From: Bubalus kerabau
Lineage: Eukaryota > Chordata > Mammalia > Artiodactyla > Bovidae
Assembly: GCF_029407905.1 (NCBI RefSeq)
Contig: NC_073637.1
Coordinates: 49,042,501 to 49,106,500, forward strand
Direction: 5' to 3'
Length of the DNA: 64,000 bases
Shown in pieces: positions 1 to 11,462 of the stretch; position 1 is the first letter of the stretch, and each line of letters opens with the position of its first letter. The notes beneath the pieces are model-generated. The model had not been told where the DNA came from. It saw only the letters and a program-made list of their open reading frames with translations, and made no database searches. The position numbers and the translations under genes are program-made.

Positions 1-610
1 CTGATGTTTAGAAGGTGACAAATGAAAATAAAACTTTTGGGGAGTGGATTTAACTTAAAACTGAAACAAACACACTTAAAAGTTACTGATGCTTTGTAGA
101 ATGGGAGCATTTTTAATATTTCTTAGACCTTGAAGTCACTGGTGGAAAGAAAATCTGATATTTGAGAGACGTGATATAAGAGATGATTCCAGCGTATGTA
201 GCTTGCAACCCAAGAAGCTGAAAAATCCAAATATTTCAGAATCAAAGTTTTTGCATTAGTTTTGTGCCTGATACCCACGATCCAGCTAATGTGAGCAGAA
301 GCTAGCTTTCTCAGGACTGCTGAAGTAGAAAGTTGATTGGAAAACATTGCCCTACTTCCTCTCATTTAACCTTGAGACACATGCTATCTATCCCTGGGTC
401 AGTTTATCTCAGTCTGGATGCTAGACTGCTCCTCTGGATCTTTTGTAGAATTTCTGTGGTCTTTTGGGCCAGTCAGTTATCTCTGTGATTGAAACTGAGG
501 TTTTGCCATCTTATTGATAGGAATGTATCTCCTATCGACTTTCTCATCTTAAACTTTTGGTAGCTCTTTACTGTGGTGAAATGTTTTTGTCAAGAAGTAA
601 TAAAATAATG
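1..610. other. Single-copy sequence, nothing recognised
   Basis: AT-rich sequence with no recognisable repeat family. The open frame on the minus strand at 123-365 (80 codons) has no recognisable domain and is taken as chance. Confidence 0.5.
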
Positions 611-611
611 A

Positions 612-850
612 CAACTTATGGGGTATTTAGCAGATGGTAGTCATTTTACAGAACACTTTAAAAAATGTTTTAAAGTGTAAAAACCCTTTAAAGAAAAGGT
701 TCATTTTCTTCTACCAGTGATCTTATGTAAGTAGTATTTTTATCCTTCTTATTCTACACATGAGTAATGTGAAGTTTAGAGAAGTTACGTGACTTGTCCA
801 GGGTCCTACGGCTAGTAAACATTGCTTATTTAACTCTGGATATTCTTTCA
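612..850 (-). mobile_element. MIR SINE remnant
   Basis: The part around 755-830 reads like the reverse complement of the MIR core: a tract resembling 'acagatgagg-aaactgaggc', then 'agagaagttacgtgactt' and 'ggctagtaa'. MIR is an ancient tRNA-derived mammalian SINE, immobile today. It is highly diverged, so the ends are approximate. Confidence 0.6.
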
Positions 851-1350
851 TGAAGGGAGGACTTAGGGGAGAGGCTTCGAACTGCTTTGCCTTTGTGAGA
901 GAGGCCTGGAGAGAAAGGTAGAAAGAGATAACAAGTTGACAATACAGCCTTTCTAGTAGTTTATGGTCTCCTTCTCGCTGGAAATCTCTGTAGTCCTCAG
1001 AAAGGCAGTTATTATGGGACCATCAGCTGGGAGATGCACCAAGAAAGGTTTGACTTTCCCTTGTATACTCCAATCTGCAAGGTGAGAATCTCTGTTCTAA
1101 TTGAGTGCGGACTTCAAACTCAGGTTGGTATATAGTCAATGCTTTAATGGAAATGAAGACTAGACAAGAGAAGTTCAAAGTCAATTGAGAGAGTACCATT
1201 GACATATATACACTACGATGTGTAAGGTAGCTAGCATTTTGGGACAGAATACACAAACTTACCACCAAAACTAAACAGCTGTAGCACATATTTTTTCAAG
1301 AACAGATTGATGAGAAAAAAAGTCTTAAATACTGTATTGTTAAAATAAGT
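851..1350. other. Single-copy sequence, nothing recognised
   Basis: No family recognised. The minus-strand frame at 1023-1289 (88 codons) shows no domain. Confidence 0.5.
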
Positions 1351-1352
1351 GC

Positions 1353-1381
1353 ACTCGCGCGCGCACACACACACACACACA
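1353..1381. repeat. (CG)n/(CA)n compound microsatellite
   Basis: A short alternating CG run passes into about ten CA units. Pure purine/pyrimidine alternation throughout makes it a Z-DNA-prone and probably length-polymorphic tract. Confidence 0.95.
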
Positions 1382-1930
1382 TCCCAGAGCTACTTTAGTA
1401 AATAATAATTTGATTTTTAAAAGACCCCCAGTCATGGCACTGTGCAATTACAATTTTAATAAGTAACTACAAACTTTAATTAACTAGCTGTGAAATGCAA
1501 ACTGTCCAAGCTACATAGGCATTCTGTGTTAAACATGACTTCAGAATGAAACAAGCTAATTTAATTCTAGTAATCAAGTTAATACATAAGAGATTCATTG
1601 AGTACTGCCTTTTCCTACATTCTATTAATGGTTTGTGTAAAACTCAGCCGCATAAAATGTAAAATTGCCTCAAAATTGCAGGCTACATATCTAATTGAAT
1701 CAAGAGAAAATAAATATCAATAAAAGGCTGACTCGTGGAAACAATATCCACTATTCAAATACGGTTGCTTGGTATGTGTTTTGGTTATGCACTTTCTTCT
1801 TCATGTTCACTTTGATATCTGTGTTTTTCTTGGAAGTCCAGAATTTATATCTTGGGGATAATATATGAACAGTGGAGAATCTGAATTTAATGACTTACTA
1901 CATCAGAAAATCTTTTTTTCTTTTAGAATG
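1382..1930. other. Single-copy sequence, nothing recognised
   Basis: AT-rich, with no family or coding signal seen. Confidence 0.5.
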
Positions 1931-1936
1931 TCATAC

Positions 1937-1978
1937 ACACCTACATATACACACCTACATATACACACCTACATATAT
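1937..1978. repeat. 14-bp minisatellite, three units
   Basis: Three head-to-tail copies of 'acacctacatatac'; the last differs only at its final base. It directly abuts the 3' end of the following minus-strand SINE and may have grown from its tail. Confidence 0.9.
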
Positions 1979-1986
1979 ATGTGCTA

Positions 1987-2185
1987 TGTGTACATGCTGA
2001 GTTATGCCCAATTCTTTGTGACCCCATGGATTGCAGCTCATCAAACTCCTCTGACCATGGGATTTCCCAGGCAAGAATACTGGAGTGAGTTGCCATTTCT
2101 TTCTTCAGGGGATCTTCCAAAACCAAAAATCAAACCTGTGCCTCCTACTTTGGCAGGCGGATTCTTTACCACTGCTCCACTATAT
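1987..2185 (-). mobile_element. Bov-tA SINE
   Basis: Reverse complement of the ruminant Bov-tA SINE: the BovA body ('gaccccatgga', 'ggcaagaatactggag') and then the tRNA-Glu-like head ('ggcggattctttaccactg'). Moderately diverged. Non-autonomous; it was copied by BovB LINE machinery. Confidence 0.93.
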
Positions 2186-2249
2186 AAATACTTTAGTGTA
2201 ACTCATTGTGATACCAGATTTATTAATAGTCAATAAATATTTGTGAAAC

Positions 2250-3165
2250 TGAACTTGATCTTGCATGTCTCCATCCAAATGATAATTGTGCTATATTCCT
2301 ACCCCTTTCATTGTCTATGAAGTAAAGCCTATCCATACTGTATCTACCAAGTCTTATAGGCTATTGACAACTCAACATATCCAGGAGAAATTCATCCTCT
2401 TTTGAACCATAGATGGTTCATGTCATCAACATCTGCCTAATCATGCAAGCCAGGAATTTTAAAGTCATCTTTTCTTTGCTCTCTTGCAATCATCCCTGTC
2501 CATCCATTTCTGTCAGCTTTGTCACTACTCCATATGCATGACCACTGCCTTATTTTAGTGCACCATATTTTTATCCAGGCTTCCACAGCATGCTCCTAAA
2601 TGGCCTCCATGACTTCTTTTTCCCCTATCATCCTACAACCTGTTACTAGAGTTATTTTTCTAAGATACGGTTTTCATCCTTTCCCTTTTGGAAATTTTTT
2701 CAAGTAAAGTGTGTGTTAGTTGCTCAGTCATGTCTGACTCTTTACAACCCCATGGACTGGTATAGCCTGCCAGGCTCCTCTGTCCATGGAATTCTCCAGG
2801 CAAGAATACTCGGGTGGGTAGCCATTTCCTTTTCCAGGGGATCTTCCTGATGCAGGGATTGAATTTGCATCTCCTGCATTGCAGACAAATTCTTTACTGT
2901 CTGAGCACCCAGGAAAGCCCAAAAGAAAGTGTTAGTCACTCTCTCAAGTATAAGATGGAGTCTAAATTCTTCAGCCCAACAATTCAGAAGTCTGTCTCTT
3001 TAAGTCCCGTCTATGGCCTCTTTCTCCAGCACTTCTTCAAGCTCACTGAAATTCTTAAGTTCCAGAAACATGCTATAAACATCTCTACATCTATTCCTTT
3101 ACTCATACTGTTTTCTCTGGCTGGTAAATTTCTTTTTTCCAGTCTTGGTTTAAACATTATTTATT
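2250..3165 (+). mobile_element. L2 LINE fragment, split by a SINE
   Basis: Old, diverged sequence resembling the L2 3' part: pyrimidine-rich stretches around 2490-2700 and an 'aagtc...ctt' context that resumes at 2930-3120 after the inserted Bov-tA. L2 is an extinct mammalian LINE. No coding frame remains. Confidence 0.45.
2712..2920 (-). mobile_element. Bov-tA SINE
   Basis: Nearly full-length Bov-tA in reverse orientation, from 'tgtgttagttgctcagtc' to 'caggaaagccc'. The flanks AAGTAAAGTG (2702-2711) and AAGAAAGTG (about 2923-2931) look like an imperfect target-site duplication, so it landed in the older L2. Confidence 0.95.
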
Positions 3166-3735
3166 GTTCACTCGCTCAGTCATGTCCAACTCTTTGTGAC
3201 CCCATGGACTGTAGCACACCAGGTTTCTCCTTCACCATTTCCCAGAGTTTGCTCAAACTCATGTCCATTGAATCAGTGATGCCATCCAACCATCTCGTCC
3301 TCTGTTGTCCTCTTTTCCTCCTGCCCTCAATCTTTCCCAATGAGTCAGCTCTTCCCATCAGGTGGCTAAATTATTGGAGCTTCAGCATCGGTCCTTCCAA
3401 TGAATATTCAGGACTGATTTCCTTTAGGATTGGCTGGTTTGATCTCCTTGCAATTTAAGGGACTCTCGAGAGTCTTCTCCAATACTGCAGTTTAAAAGCA
3501 TCAATTTTTTGGCGCTTACCCTTCTTCATGGTCCAACTCTCATATACGTACACGACTACTGGAAAAACCAAAGCTTTGATCATACTGACCTTTGTTGGCA
3601 AAGTAATGTCTCTGCTTTTTAATATGCTGTCTAGGTTTGTTATAGTTTTCCTTCCAAGGAGCAAGCGTCTTTTAATTTCATGGCTGCAGTCACTGTCCAT
3701 AGTGATTTTGGAGCCCAAGAAGATAAAGTCAACAT
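3166..3735 (-). mobile_element. BovB LINE 3' end, 5'-truncated
   Basis: Antisense BovB: 3' terminus at the left ('cactcgctcagtcatgtcc'), then the end of the reverse transcriptase frame. The minus frame at 3455-3718 encodes a typical BovB C-terminal stretch (HEIKRRLLLGRK; LPTKVSMIKALVFPVV), and 3176-3358 encodes the final segment. Stops and frameshifts separate these pieces, so it is dead. Confidence 0.95.
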
Positions 3736-3764
3736 TATTTACTTCTAATGAATAAAGTGTGGCA

Positions 3765-4035
3765 CAAGTAATGCATTACCTTCCAAGACTTGGTGATACA
3801 AAGCTTTGGTTGTTGTCTTGGCGCTCAGCCTCCCTTGCTCTCTCACTTGCTTTCTCTGAGGGAAGCCAGCTGTCAGGTTGTCAGTTACCCATGTAACTCG
3901 GAATTGAGCATGGCTTCTGTCTGTAAAGAAGTGAGGCCTTGGGTCCAAGAGCCTGTGAGGAGCCAAATCCTATCAACAAGTATGTAAGGGAGCTTGGAAG
4001 AAGATATTTTCCCAGCAGTAGAAAAACAATATACT
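3765..4035 (+). mobile_element. MaLR/ERVL-type solo LTR fragment
   Basis: Resembles the middle of an MLT-class LTR: 'ttgctctctcacttgctttctctgagggaagccagctg', then 'gtgaggcc...gagcctgtgagg' and 'gagcttggaagaag'. These LTRs are ancient mammalian retroelements without coding capacity. The subfamily is not resolved. Confidence 0.5.
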
Positions 4036-4039
4036 CTCT

Positions 4040-4430
4040 TTGATATGGTATCACTATATCACATTGCCCTTTGAGGAAGATTTATTTGAGGTCTCCTTCC
4101 AAGGGTTACCCAGGTACTACGCTAGGCAGTAATTCAAAAATCAAAAAGGATAGGTCTCTTCTTCTTCCTCTTCTCTCCAAAGCTGCTTCCTGTCTGCCTG
4201 CAGGCAAGCTCAGGTCTTCCCTGTCCTATACAAGTAAAAATGAAAACCCTGAAAACTCTTGCCTCAACACTCATCTCTTCATCTACTTATCAACTGCATG
4301 ATGAGTCCTTAGAACAAAAAGACTGCCAGTGTGATATGGACACAGTAATAAAGGGAATGATACACGAGGTGGGGCCAGAGGAGAAGGTTATTAAGACTCA
4401 CATAGAGCAATATAGGTCATGATGCAAAAC
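4040..4430. other. Single-copy sequence, nothing recognised
   Basis: Two short overlapping plus-strand frames (4071-4301, 4240-4422) have no recognisable domain. Confidence 0.5.
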
Positions 4431-4432
4431 TT

Positions 4433-4640
4433 GAAAGTGAAAGTGAAGTTGCTCAGTCATGTCCGACTCTTTGCGACCCCATGGACTGTAGACCACCAGG
4501 CTTCTCCCTCCATGGGATTCTCCAGGCAAGAGTACTGGAGTGGGTTGCCATTTCCTTCTCCAGGGGATCTTCCCGACCCAGGGATCTAACCCCGGTCTCC
4601 TGAATTCCAGGCAGATGCTTTAACCTCTGAGCCACCAGGT
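4433..4640 (-). mobile_element. Bov-tA SINE
   Basis: Reverse-oriented Bov-tA starting with a (GAAAGT)-type tail and ending at 'gagccaccagg', so the last bases of the tRNA-like head are missing. Little diverged. Confidence 0.95.
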
Positions 4641-5860
4641 AATACTGTGAGAAGATAGCATCATTAGTGGTAACCAAATGGCAGTTTTATCTATTAGGCA
4701 TTATAACCTTAGTGGCTAGACTAGTATATGAGCTTGTCAATTGCTTTTTTAAGATCTGGAAAAAAATTCAGAAGGTTTCTAAAAATTTCAGAAACCTCTC
4801 AAAAAATTTTTAGAGAAGCTGTATTTAGCAAGTGACATGGGTGTGATTTTATATGTTTGAAATGATATTGGGTGGGAGCCTCTAAACTTTAGAAACTAAG
4901 GAGGTCTCTTAATAGCTGTGGATCAGCTTTCAAATACCTAAAAAGAGCAAAGTATCTCAGGGGACAAGAATTAATCAAAAAGTGAATAGCATATATGTAT
5001 AAAAGTATCTGTGAATAATATCCTGTAGTCCTCTGAGATAGTAAAAATGTATGCATATACATAATATTGGATATTAAATATCGGATATTAAATATATATT
5101 TCAGGCAGCTGTCATTTTTTATTTGTATGTAAGATGCATGCAATCAAGACTTCAGCTACAATATATACATCACTAATATATAATCCTTCCCCTTGAGTAA
5201 GGATCTTGTTTATTTTCAATGTCATAACAAGATATATCTGGCAGTTCTTAAAACTAGACCCAATAAATATTTACTTGATATTTTCCTTGACAAGTATCTG
5301 AGAATTTATTTTCTAGTTGACTAGCAAACTGGGCTACTTTTTCCCTTTGTTAATTTTTGCATCATATTTATTAGATACATACAAAAACATGTTCTTATGC
5401 ACAAATACACACAAACATACATATAAACACACAATTATAATGATCAGGCATCTCACATCGCCAAAGAAAATTGAAGTGAGTTTTTGCTTTTTCTTTATGT
5501 TTTAATATAACCTGGAACCCTGCCAGCCACATCAGAATTGGATACCATCTGTGAAATTAATTTGAAATTCACTAGGTTTAATTTGCTTGCCTCTAAATCA
5601 GCCATGGCATCCTTCCAAATTTATTTTTCCAAGTTTAGACTTTAATTTTATTCTGAGATCCTTCTCCTGAGTGTATTTTGGTCCCTTTCACTAGAGAACT
5701 CTCCGTTTTCACGTTAACCATTTATATTTCCTGTCTTCCCAGTAGTTAAGTTGGTAGTTTGTATCTCAAACTAAGCCTTAGTAAAGTTAAAAAGGAACCA
5801 TGTTCTTTAGTTCCATAATTCCCAAGTCATTAAAAATTTTAGTTTTTTTAGTTGCTGGTT
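4641..5860. other. Single-copy AT-rich sequence
   Basis: No family recognised. It holds a short A/T palindromic patch (about 4750-4815) and a small tandem 'ggatattaaatat' duplication at about 5068-5095. No coding signal seen. Confidence 0.5.
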
Positions 5861-5875
5861 TCTACACATGTTCAG

Positions 5876-6087
5876 GCTTCCCCAGTGACTCAGTGGTAAA
5901 GAATCTGCCTGCAATGCAGGCAATGTGGGTTTTATCCCCGGGTCAGGAAGATCCCCTGGAGAAGGAAGTGGCAACCCACTCCAGTATCATTGCCTGGAAA
6001 ATCCCATAGAGAGAGGAGCCTGGTGGGCTACAGTCCATAGCGTCACAAAGAGTCGTACACAACTGAAGCAACTGAGCATGTGCCCAC
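5876..6087 (+). mobile_element. Bov-tA SINE with target-site duplication
   Basis: Sense Bov-tA: head 'gcttccccagtgactcagtgg', then BovA body to 'caactgagcatg'. It is flanked by TCTACACATGTTCAG (5861-5875) and TCTACAAATGTTCAG (6088-6102), a 15-bp duplication with one mismatch. Confidence 0.96.
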
Positions 6088-6102
6088 TCTACAAATGTTC
6101 AG

Positions 6103-7500
6103 CTTGATTTGGAAGTTGTACATGGCAGGGAAGATAATGAAGGGTGAAAAAAAAATCAATGCAGCCGTTTTTAACCTTTTTAGCCCAGGAAATCCTTTGG
6201 CATAATTTTCAGGTCCCAGGGAATTCCTGTATAAAATTATTATATCTATAGCTGTCAGTAAATTAGCTGGGTCAGTGAGTTGTAGACATAGCAAACCATT
6301 AATAATCCTCAACCCTTTTGTGAGCGTAGAAATGTGCTTTTCTCCAGGTCAGCTTACTTGACCTGCATTTGAGGTATTCTTTATGGTTCTCCCTTCTCAC
6401 ATTCTGATACTAGTCAGTAGTGCAGGTTCAGTGAACATCAGTGCTTTTGGCTCTTAAATTCTTGCTTGATTTTTTTTTTTTTAACTTCATCCAAGTAGGC
6501 TTGACTAATTTCTACCACTGAGTTGCTGAGGATCTATAATATAAGGCAGATGACATGTAGAGAGTAGTTTTACTTCCTACTTAAAACTGAAAATATCATT
6601 GTTGCCAAACTTTCTTAGAAACCTCTAGTAGGTAAGCTCAGTTAAGCTTTTTTGAAATTATTTTTTTCTTTCTTTTTAATATTAAAAAAATTCATAAGGC
6701 AAAGATAATGAATTTCTGTAAAATAATTGACTTGAGCCAGAAGAAGAGTTTAATTTGTTGAAAGGTAGGCTTGGTAGATTCAATAAAAACCCAAATAGAT
6801 TTTTTAACATGTCATTCATATATGAAAATTGTTGGCAAGTATTATTAATACATTGACTTATTGTACTAACAGTGAAACCTTTACAGCTCCTGATGCTACA
6901 TATGTCCTCACATTTTACCCACTTGAACATAACATCCTGGCATTATTAGGTTCTTAACTTTTATGGGCAGTACATTCTACCACTGAATAACTTGGCTCCT
7001 GCTCCTTTTCACTGGGAAAAATTGTATCTCTATATTTCTATAGACATTGATTTTTTTTAACAAAAGCACTGGCATTCCGTTGTAGTGCCAAACTTTATGT
7101 GTGTGTGTGTATGTCTATTTCACTAGTGCAGTGAAGATTATAAATCTTCATCGGTAGACACAGACTGTTTATAAACCAGAAAGTAGAATCCTTATCTTTC
7201 ACCTCATACCTACCTTGGAAACGTAACCACATTATATCATCAGACGTGTTTTTAAACCCAAACATTAATAATATATAAAATATAAAGGTATATAGAAAGC
7301 CAAATGAGAAAATCACCCAGTGTGTAAAAACTTTATAACAAAATTGCATTAGAAGTTACACAATTCATATTCTGCAACATTCACAATAGCAAAGTGGCAG
7401 GAGGTGGCTAGGCCATAAGATATGAAAATTCCTTCTTTAAGATAGAAATTTCTCATAAGTTGGTTGGTGACACATGATGGGAGGTTAGGGGAAATAAGCT
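6103..7500. other. Single-copy AT-rich sequence
   Basis: No family assigned. Contains T/A runs near 6470 and 6660 and a short (TG)n at about 7099-7111. The segment 6160-6300 has the look of an old DNA transposon but I cannot name it. Confidence 0.45.
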
Positions 7501-8375
7501 GACACCATCAGTCTCCTGTCCTCTTTGCACTTTAGTGCAGTTAAGTGTTCACCAATTATCAGCAACCTCCTTTATCCCACATCGAAAACTGAAAACTGAC
7601 TCAAGCAGATGCACTCACGATCCTACTGAACTCTCTTTCAGGATTGACAGACCTCTGTCAAAATACCTAACAGGGCCATTCAGTCACTACTTATCTCTGC
7701 GAGCACTAACACTGAATGGCCCAACAAGTTTAAAAGATACAGTGGTTTTTTTTTCCTTTCCAGTTACAATCTCTGTTGTAGAACCCTTAACTACAGGGAA
7801 TCCTTCTGAGAAATGCTGTTTTACAATTGAACAATCCCGCCTCTCCCTCCTTCCCTACTTTGACTAAGAAGTCAAAGATTCTTTTGTGCATCTACTGAAG
7901 ATACACATATTTTTCTGGTGATCTAGAGCTTGCCCTACGATCCAATGCATTTCTGTGAGTGGATACAAGTGTGGCCAATGTGGAGATGCACACTACTCAG
8001 TTCTTCTTTCAAGATACAATTCCCAGCCCAGCTGACAGTCGGCAGTGCCATGCTTCCTCCTCATGCACTGCACTATTTGAGCCAGAGTCTTGTTATTCTC
8101 AGGTCAGTCCCTGGCCAGTGACCAAGCAGGGTGATGGAATGAGGTGTTAGCCATTTCCACCCAGTGACAGGTTCCTCCAACGAACAGTCTTTGTTCCAGA
8201 GTTGTCCTTTGGACTAGCAGAGACTTGTGACATCTATATCACAGTCTAATGCCAACCACCCCCATCTAACCCAGCTTCCTTCCTTTTCCTTTTATAGGAG
8301 TTAGTCTCTAAAAAACAGCTAACATTCCAAAGTCCATCTTAGCCTTTCTCTCCTAGAGGATCCAACATAGCACAG
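7501..8375. other. Unassigned; its 3' part may be an old LTR
   Basis: No secure family. Because a retroviral primer-site-like motif follows at 8378, the part just before it may be an eroded LTR ending near 8375. The frames at 7535-7867 and 7930-8150 have no recognisable domain. Confidence 0.3.
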
Positions 8376-9060
8376 TTGGTACCAGGAGTGGCTGAATAAA
8401 CAGGCATGTAAAATAGTGCTTTGGAAATGGGCCATTCACTGATTGGCTGGTAATGAGGATCTTATCCCTCACAGATAGCCACTGGTACAAGGTAGTGGCC
8501 TAATTGTTAAAATGTTTACCCATGGGGAGCAGGATGTTGAGCTGGGATGGGACATGTACTGACCAGGGCAATAGATCAAAGTTTGACATGTATCAAGAAA
8601 TAATAAAGATCAAGACAATGGAATTTGATGGTTATTACTATGTTGCATTGAATATCTATCTTTGCTAATTTATAAAGAAGCCTTCATCTTATGCAATGAA
8701 AGCTGATGGTTGAGTTCAAGATTTGATACAGTGGCTGAACTCCAAAGATGAGTGAAGGTTCGAATGAGGCAGACCTGTTGTGTCAAAGTCAAGACAAGTT
8801 GGGAAATCTTAGGACCCTGGTTGGACTTTTGGCCTAAAGATTTGATTTCCCAGACTGATCTGGTCTTCTGGCCTCGAAGAAGTTACCCACTCCTTCCCTT
8901 AAGAACTAGCAAGTCCTCCCCTAACTCGAAGACTAGACAATAGGTTTTCCACAATAGAAGCAGCTTCCACTGCTTTCCTGATTCCAGGTCCTTAACCAGG
9001 GTTAAGTAGCAGCATAACTCAGCCAGGGATGAAAAGCATCTGATAAAGAAAAATAGAGCT
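8376..9060 (+). mobile_element. Possible MaLR/ERVL internal remnant
   Basis: Begins with 'tggtaccaggagtggct' (8378-8394), which resembles the primer-binding site complementary to the 3' end of tRNA-Leu used by ERVL/MaLR elements. 'gtgctttggaaatgggcc' follows, as in MaLR internal sequence. The downstream sequence has no coding frame. Assignment by motif only. Confidence 0.35.
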
Positions 9061-9900
9061 ATACTCCCAAGGAGCTTTAAGACCAGCCATCATAGACAAG
9101 AAGGGGCTGGGGTGGACCTTTTCTTTCTTTTTTTTTAAAAAGTAAAACTAGGAACATCTAAAAGAAGAATTATGAACTTAATTATAAATAATGTTAATAA
9201 CAAGAACACTCAAGGACAAAAGGTAGGAAAAGATAAAATTAAAAAAAAAAACTTTAAAAAATATTCACATTACAAACCTAAGGTGTACATGGCAATGGAT
9301 CCATCCACTCCCACTTTAAAAGTACTATAATCTGAAATATAAATATAATTGTTCTTGTCCCTTTCAAAGAAAAATTTTTTCCCCAATGTCCCCATTCAGT
9401 CATAGCCCTGAGTGTGTTCTGGAGGCTAAGGGTGCTTGAACAAAGCAGTTCAAATATAAGATTGGTAATTGGAGAGTTTATTGACTTGGGGACACTTGTT
9501 TGGGGTACAGGATTTAACCTTGTAACAACAGCCCCAGAGGATGGTGCAAACTTGTGGCTAGGATGGCTTCTACAGCCTAGATAAGGCAATGACTCGTATT
9601 GAGTGAGGTTGAAATGCTTAACATTGCCTAGTAAAATACACTAGAGAAAGGAATTAAAAGGCTGAGTGAAGTAGACAAGCTGGAATGCGTATATTATGTG
9701 AGGCAAGAAGAATCAGCAGAGGACTATGGTCCATGGACAGGTCCCCAGATCAAACTTTCACCTAGGTGGTCAGGAATTCACTGGTGAGAAGAATATTAAC
9801 ATCACTGTGGAGTCCAGTGTTGGCTGTCTTCTGTAAACCAGAGCTGAAGGCAGAAGAAGCTGTCATTGAAATTGGCTTACTAATAGCAATGCAGATATTT
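9061..9900. other. Unassigned sequence
   Basis: T-run at about 9125-9140 and A-run at 9239-9251. The minus frame at 9278-9589 (103 codons) shows no domain. No family recognised. Confidence 0.45.
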
Positions 9901-9901
9901 G

Positions 9902-10440
9902 AGATCCAATATAATGGTGTCCAGTCTTACATTTAAGTTTTTAATCCAGTTACAGTTTAGTTTTATGTATGGTGTTAGGAAGTGTTCTAATTTCATGCTT
10001 TTACATGTAGCTGTCCAGTTTTCCCAGTATCACTTATTGAAGAGAAAGTCTTTTCTCCATTGTATATTCTTGCCTCTTTTGTCGTAGATTAGGTGACTAT
10101 GTGAAAAGTGAAAGTGAAAGTCGCTCAGTTATGTCTAACTTTTTGGGACTCCATGGACTACACAAGTCCATGGAATTCTCCAGGCCAGAATACTGGAGTG
10201 GGTAGCCTTTCCTTTCTCCAGGAAATCTTCCCAACCCAGGGATTGAACCCAGTGTGGATTTATCCCTGGGCTTTCTATCCTATTCCATTGATCTATATTT
10301 CTGTTTTTGTGTCAATACCATACTGTCTTGATCACTGCAGTTTTGTAGTATAGTCTGAAGTCAGGAAGCCTGATTCCTCCAGCTCCATTTTTATTTCTCA
10401 AGATTGCTTTGGCTATTTGGGGTCTTTGTGTTTCCATCCA
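9902..10440 (-). mobile_element. L1 ORF2 segment, inverted 5' part of an L1
   Basis: Antisense L1 ORF2: 'ttttctccattgtatattcttgcctc' and 'ttccattgatctatatttctg' are the reverse complements of ORF2 beyond the reverse transcriptase core. It is joined head-on at about 10440 to a sense L1 3' end, the arrangement made by twin priming. A Bov-tA interrupts it. Confidence 0.88.
10103..10251 (-). mobile_element. Bov-tA SINE, truncated
   Basis: Reverse-oriented Bov-tA inside the L1 segment. It starts with 'gaaaagtgaaagtgaaagtc', covers the BovA body and stops at 'gggattgaaccca', so most of the tRNA-like head is absent. L1 sequence resumes directly ('gtgtggatttatcc'). Confidence 0.92.
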
Positions 10441-11090
10441 ACCTGTCTGTCATCCAGTGTGAAGTAAGTTAGAAAGAGACAAAAAGAGATCATATATTAA
10501 CACGTATATGTGGAATCTAGAAAAATGGTACAGATGAACCCATTTGTAGGACAGGAATAAAGATGCAGAGGTAGAGAACAGATGTGTGGACATGAGGGCC
10601 AGGGGACGGGGAGGTGGCATGAACTGGGAGACTGGGATTGACATATATACATTCTATTTGGTTCAGTTCAGTGGCTCAGTCGTGTCCGACTCTTTGCGAC
10701 CCCATGAATCGTAGCACGCCAGGCCTCCCTGTCCATCACCAACTCCCGGAGTTCACTCAGACTCACGTCCGTCGAGTCAGTGATGCCATTCCAGCCATCT
10801 CATCCTCTGTCGTCCCCTTCTCCTCCTGCCCCCAATCCCTCCCAGCATCAGAGTCTTTTCCAATGATACCATGTGCAAAACAGATAAACTAGTGCAAACC
10901 TGCTGTATAGCACAGGGAGCTCAGCTCTGTGCTCTGTGGTGACCTAGATGGGTGGGATGGGCGATGGGAATGGGAAGAAGGTCCAAGAGAGAAGCAATAT
11001 ATGTATACATATAGTGATTCACTTTGATGTACAGCAGAAACCAACACAACATTGTAAAGCTACCATACCCCAATTTAAAAAAAGGAATAT
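10441..11090 (+). mobile_element. L1 3' end (ruminant type)
   Basis: Sense L1 3' UTR: 'tgtggaatctagaaaaatgg', 'tatagcacagggagctcag', and the terminal 'acaacattgtaaagctac' followed by an A-rich end. The 3' half of the inverted L1; a BovB fragment interrupts it at 10662-10863. Confidence 0.92.
10662..10863 (-). mobile_element. BovB 3' end fragment
   Basis: About 200 bp of antisense BovB 3' end ('ttcagttcagtggctcagtcg' to 'cagagtcttttcca'), little diverged and inserted in the L1. The flanks TTCTATTTG and TACCATGTG fit a decayed target duplication. Confidence 0.95.
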
Positions 11091-11133
11091 ATTCATTCTA
11101 TTGTAGGCAATAGGGAGTCATTAATTTTTAGGG

Positions 11134-11157
11134 TTTTTTTTTTTTTTTTTTTTTTTG
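11134..11157. repeat. Poly(T) run
   Basis: A run of 20 or more thymines, isolated about 45 bp beyond the L1 3' end. Confidence 0.95.
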
Positions 11158-11321
11158 TAGAAGACTAGCTTAGCAATAGTTTCTATAGAAAATTTGATAA
11201 AGTCCCATGTACACAATGGACTAAAGATGTTGGGTGCTCTTAGAAAGATAGTTTAGCCTTTTACAATTTGTTATTCCTCCCCCATCTCACCTCAAATATA
11301 CTCATCCAAAACATTTGTTGA
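11158..11321. other. Single-copy sequence
   Basis: Nothing recognised. Confidence 0.5.
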
Positions 11322-11462
11322 GAATTTCCCCAGTGGTTCAGTGATTAAGACTCCAGGCTTCTACTGCAGAGGGCATGGGTTTGATTCCTGGTCTGTGAAG
11401 TTCTGCTTGCCACGTGGTATGGCCAAAAAGAAAAAAGAAAAAGGAAAAAAAAAAAAAAAAAG
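11322..11462 (+). mobile_element. CHR-type tRNA-Glu SINE
   Basis: Sense SINE head 'gaatttccccagtggttcagtg', with box B-like 'gggtttgattcctgg', 'ggccaaaaag' and a long A-rich tail (11427-11462). Typical of the older cetartiodactyl CHR SINEs, which have a poly(A)-type tail unlike Bov-tA. Confidence 0.88.

Noticed and set aside
1865..2236. 123-codon plus-strand frame
   Set aside because: It lies mostly in an antisense Bov-tA and a minisatellite; its protein is translated SINE sequence.
2814..3458. 214-codon plus-strand frame, the longest in the window
   Set aside because: It runs through the antisense sides of a Bov-tA, L2-like DNA and BovB. Such repeat-derived frames recur at other copies.
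5876..6087. tRNA gene candidates in SINE heads (here and in all Bov-tA/CHR copies)
   Set aside because: Boxes A and B resemble tRNA-Glu, but the acceptor stem and anticodon arm do not pair; these are SINE promoters.
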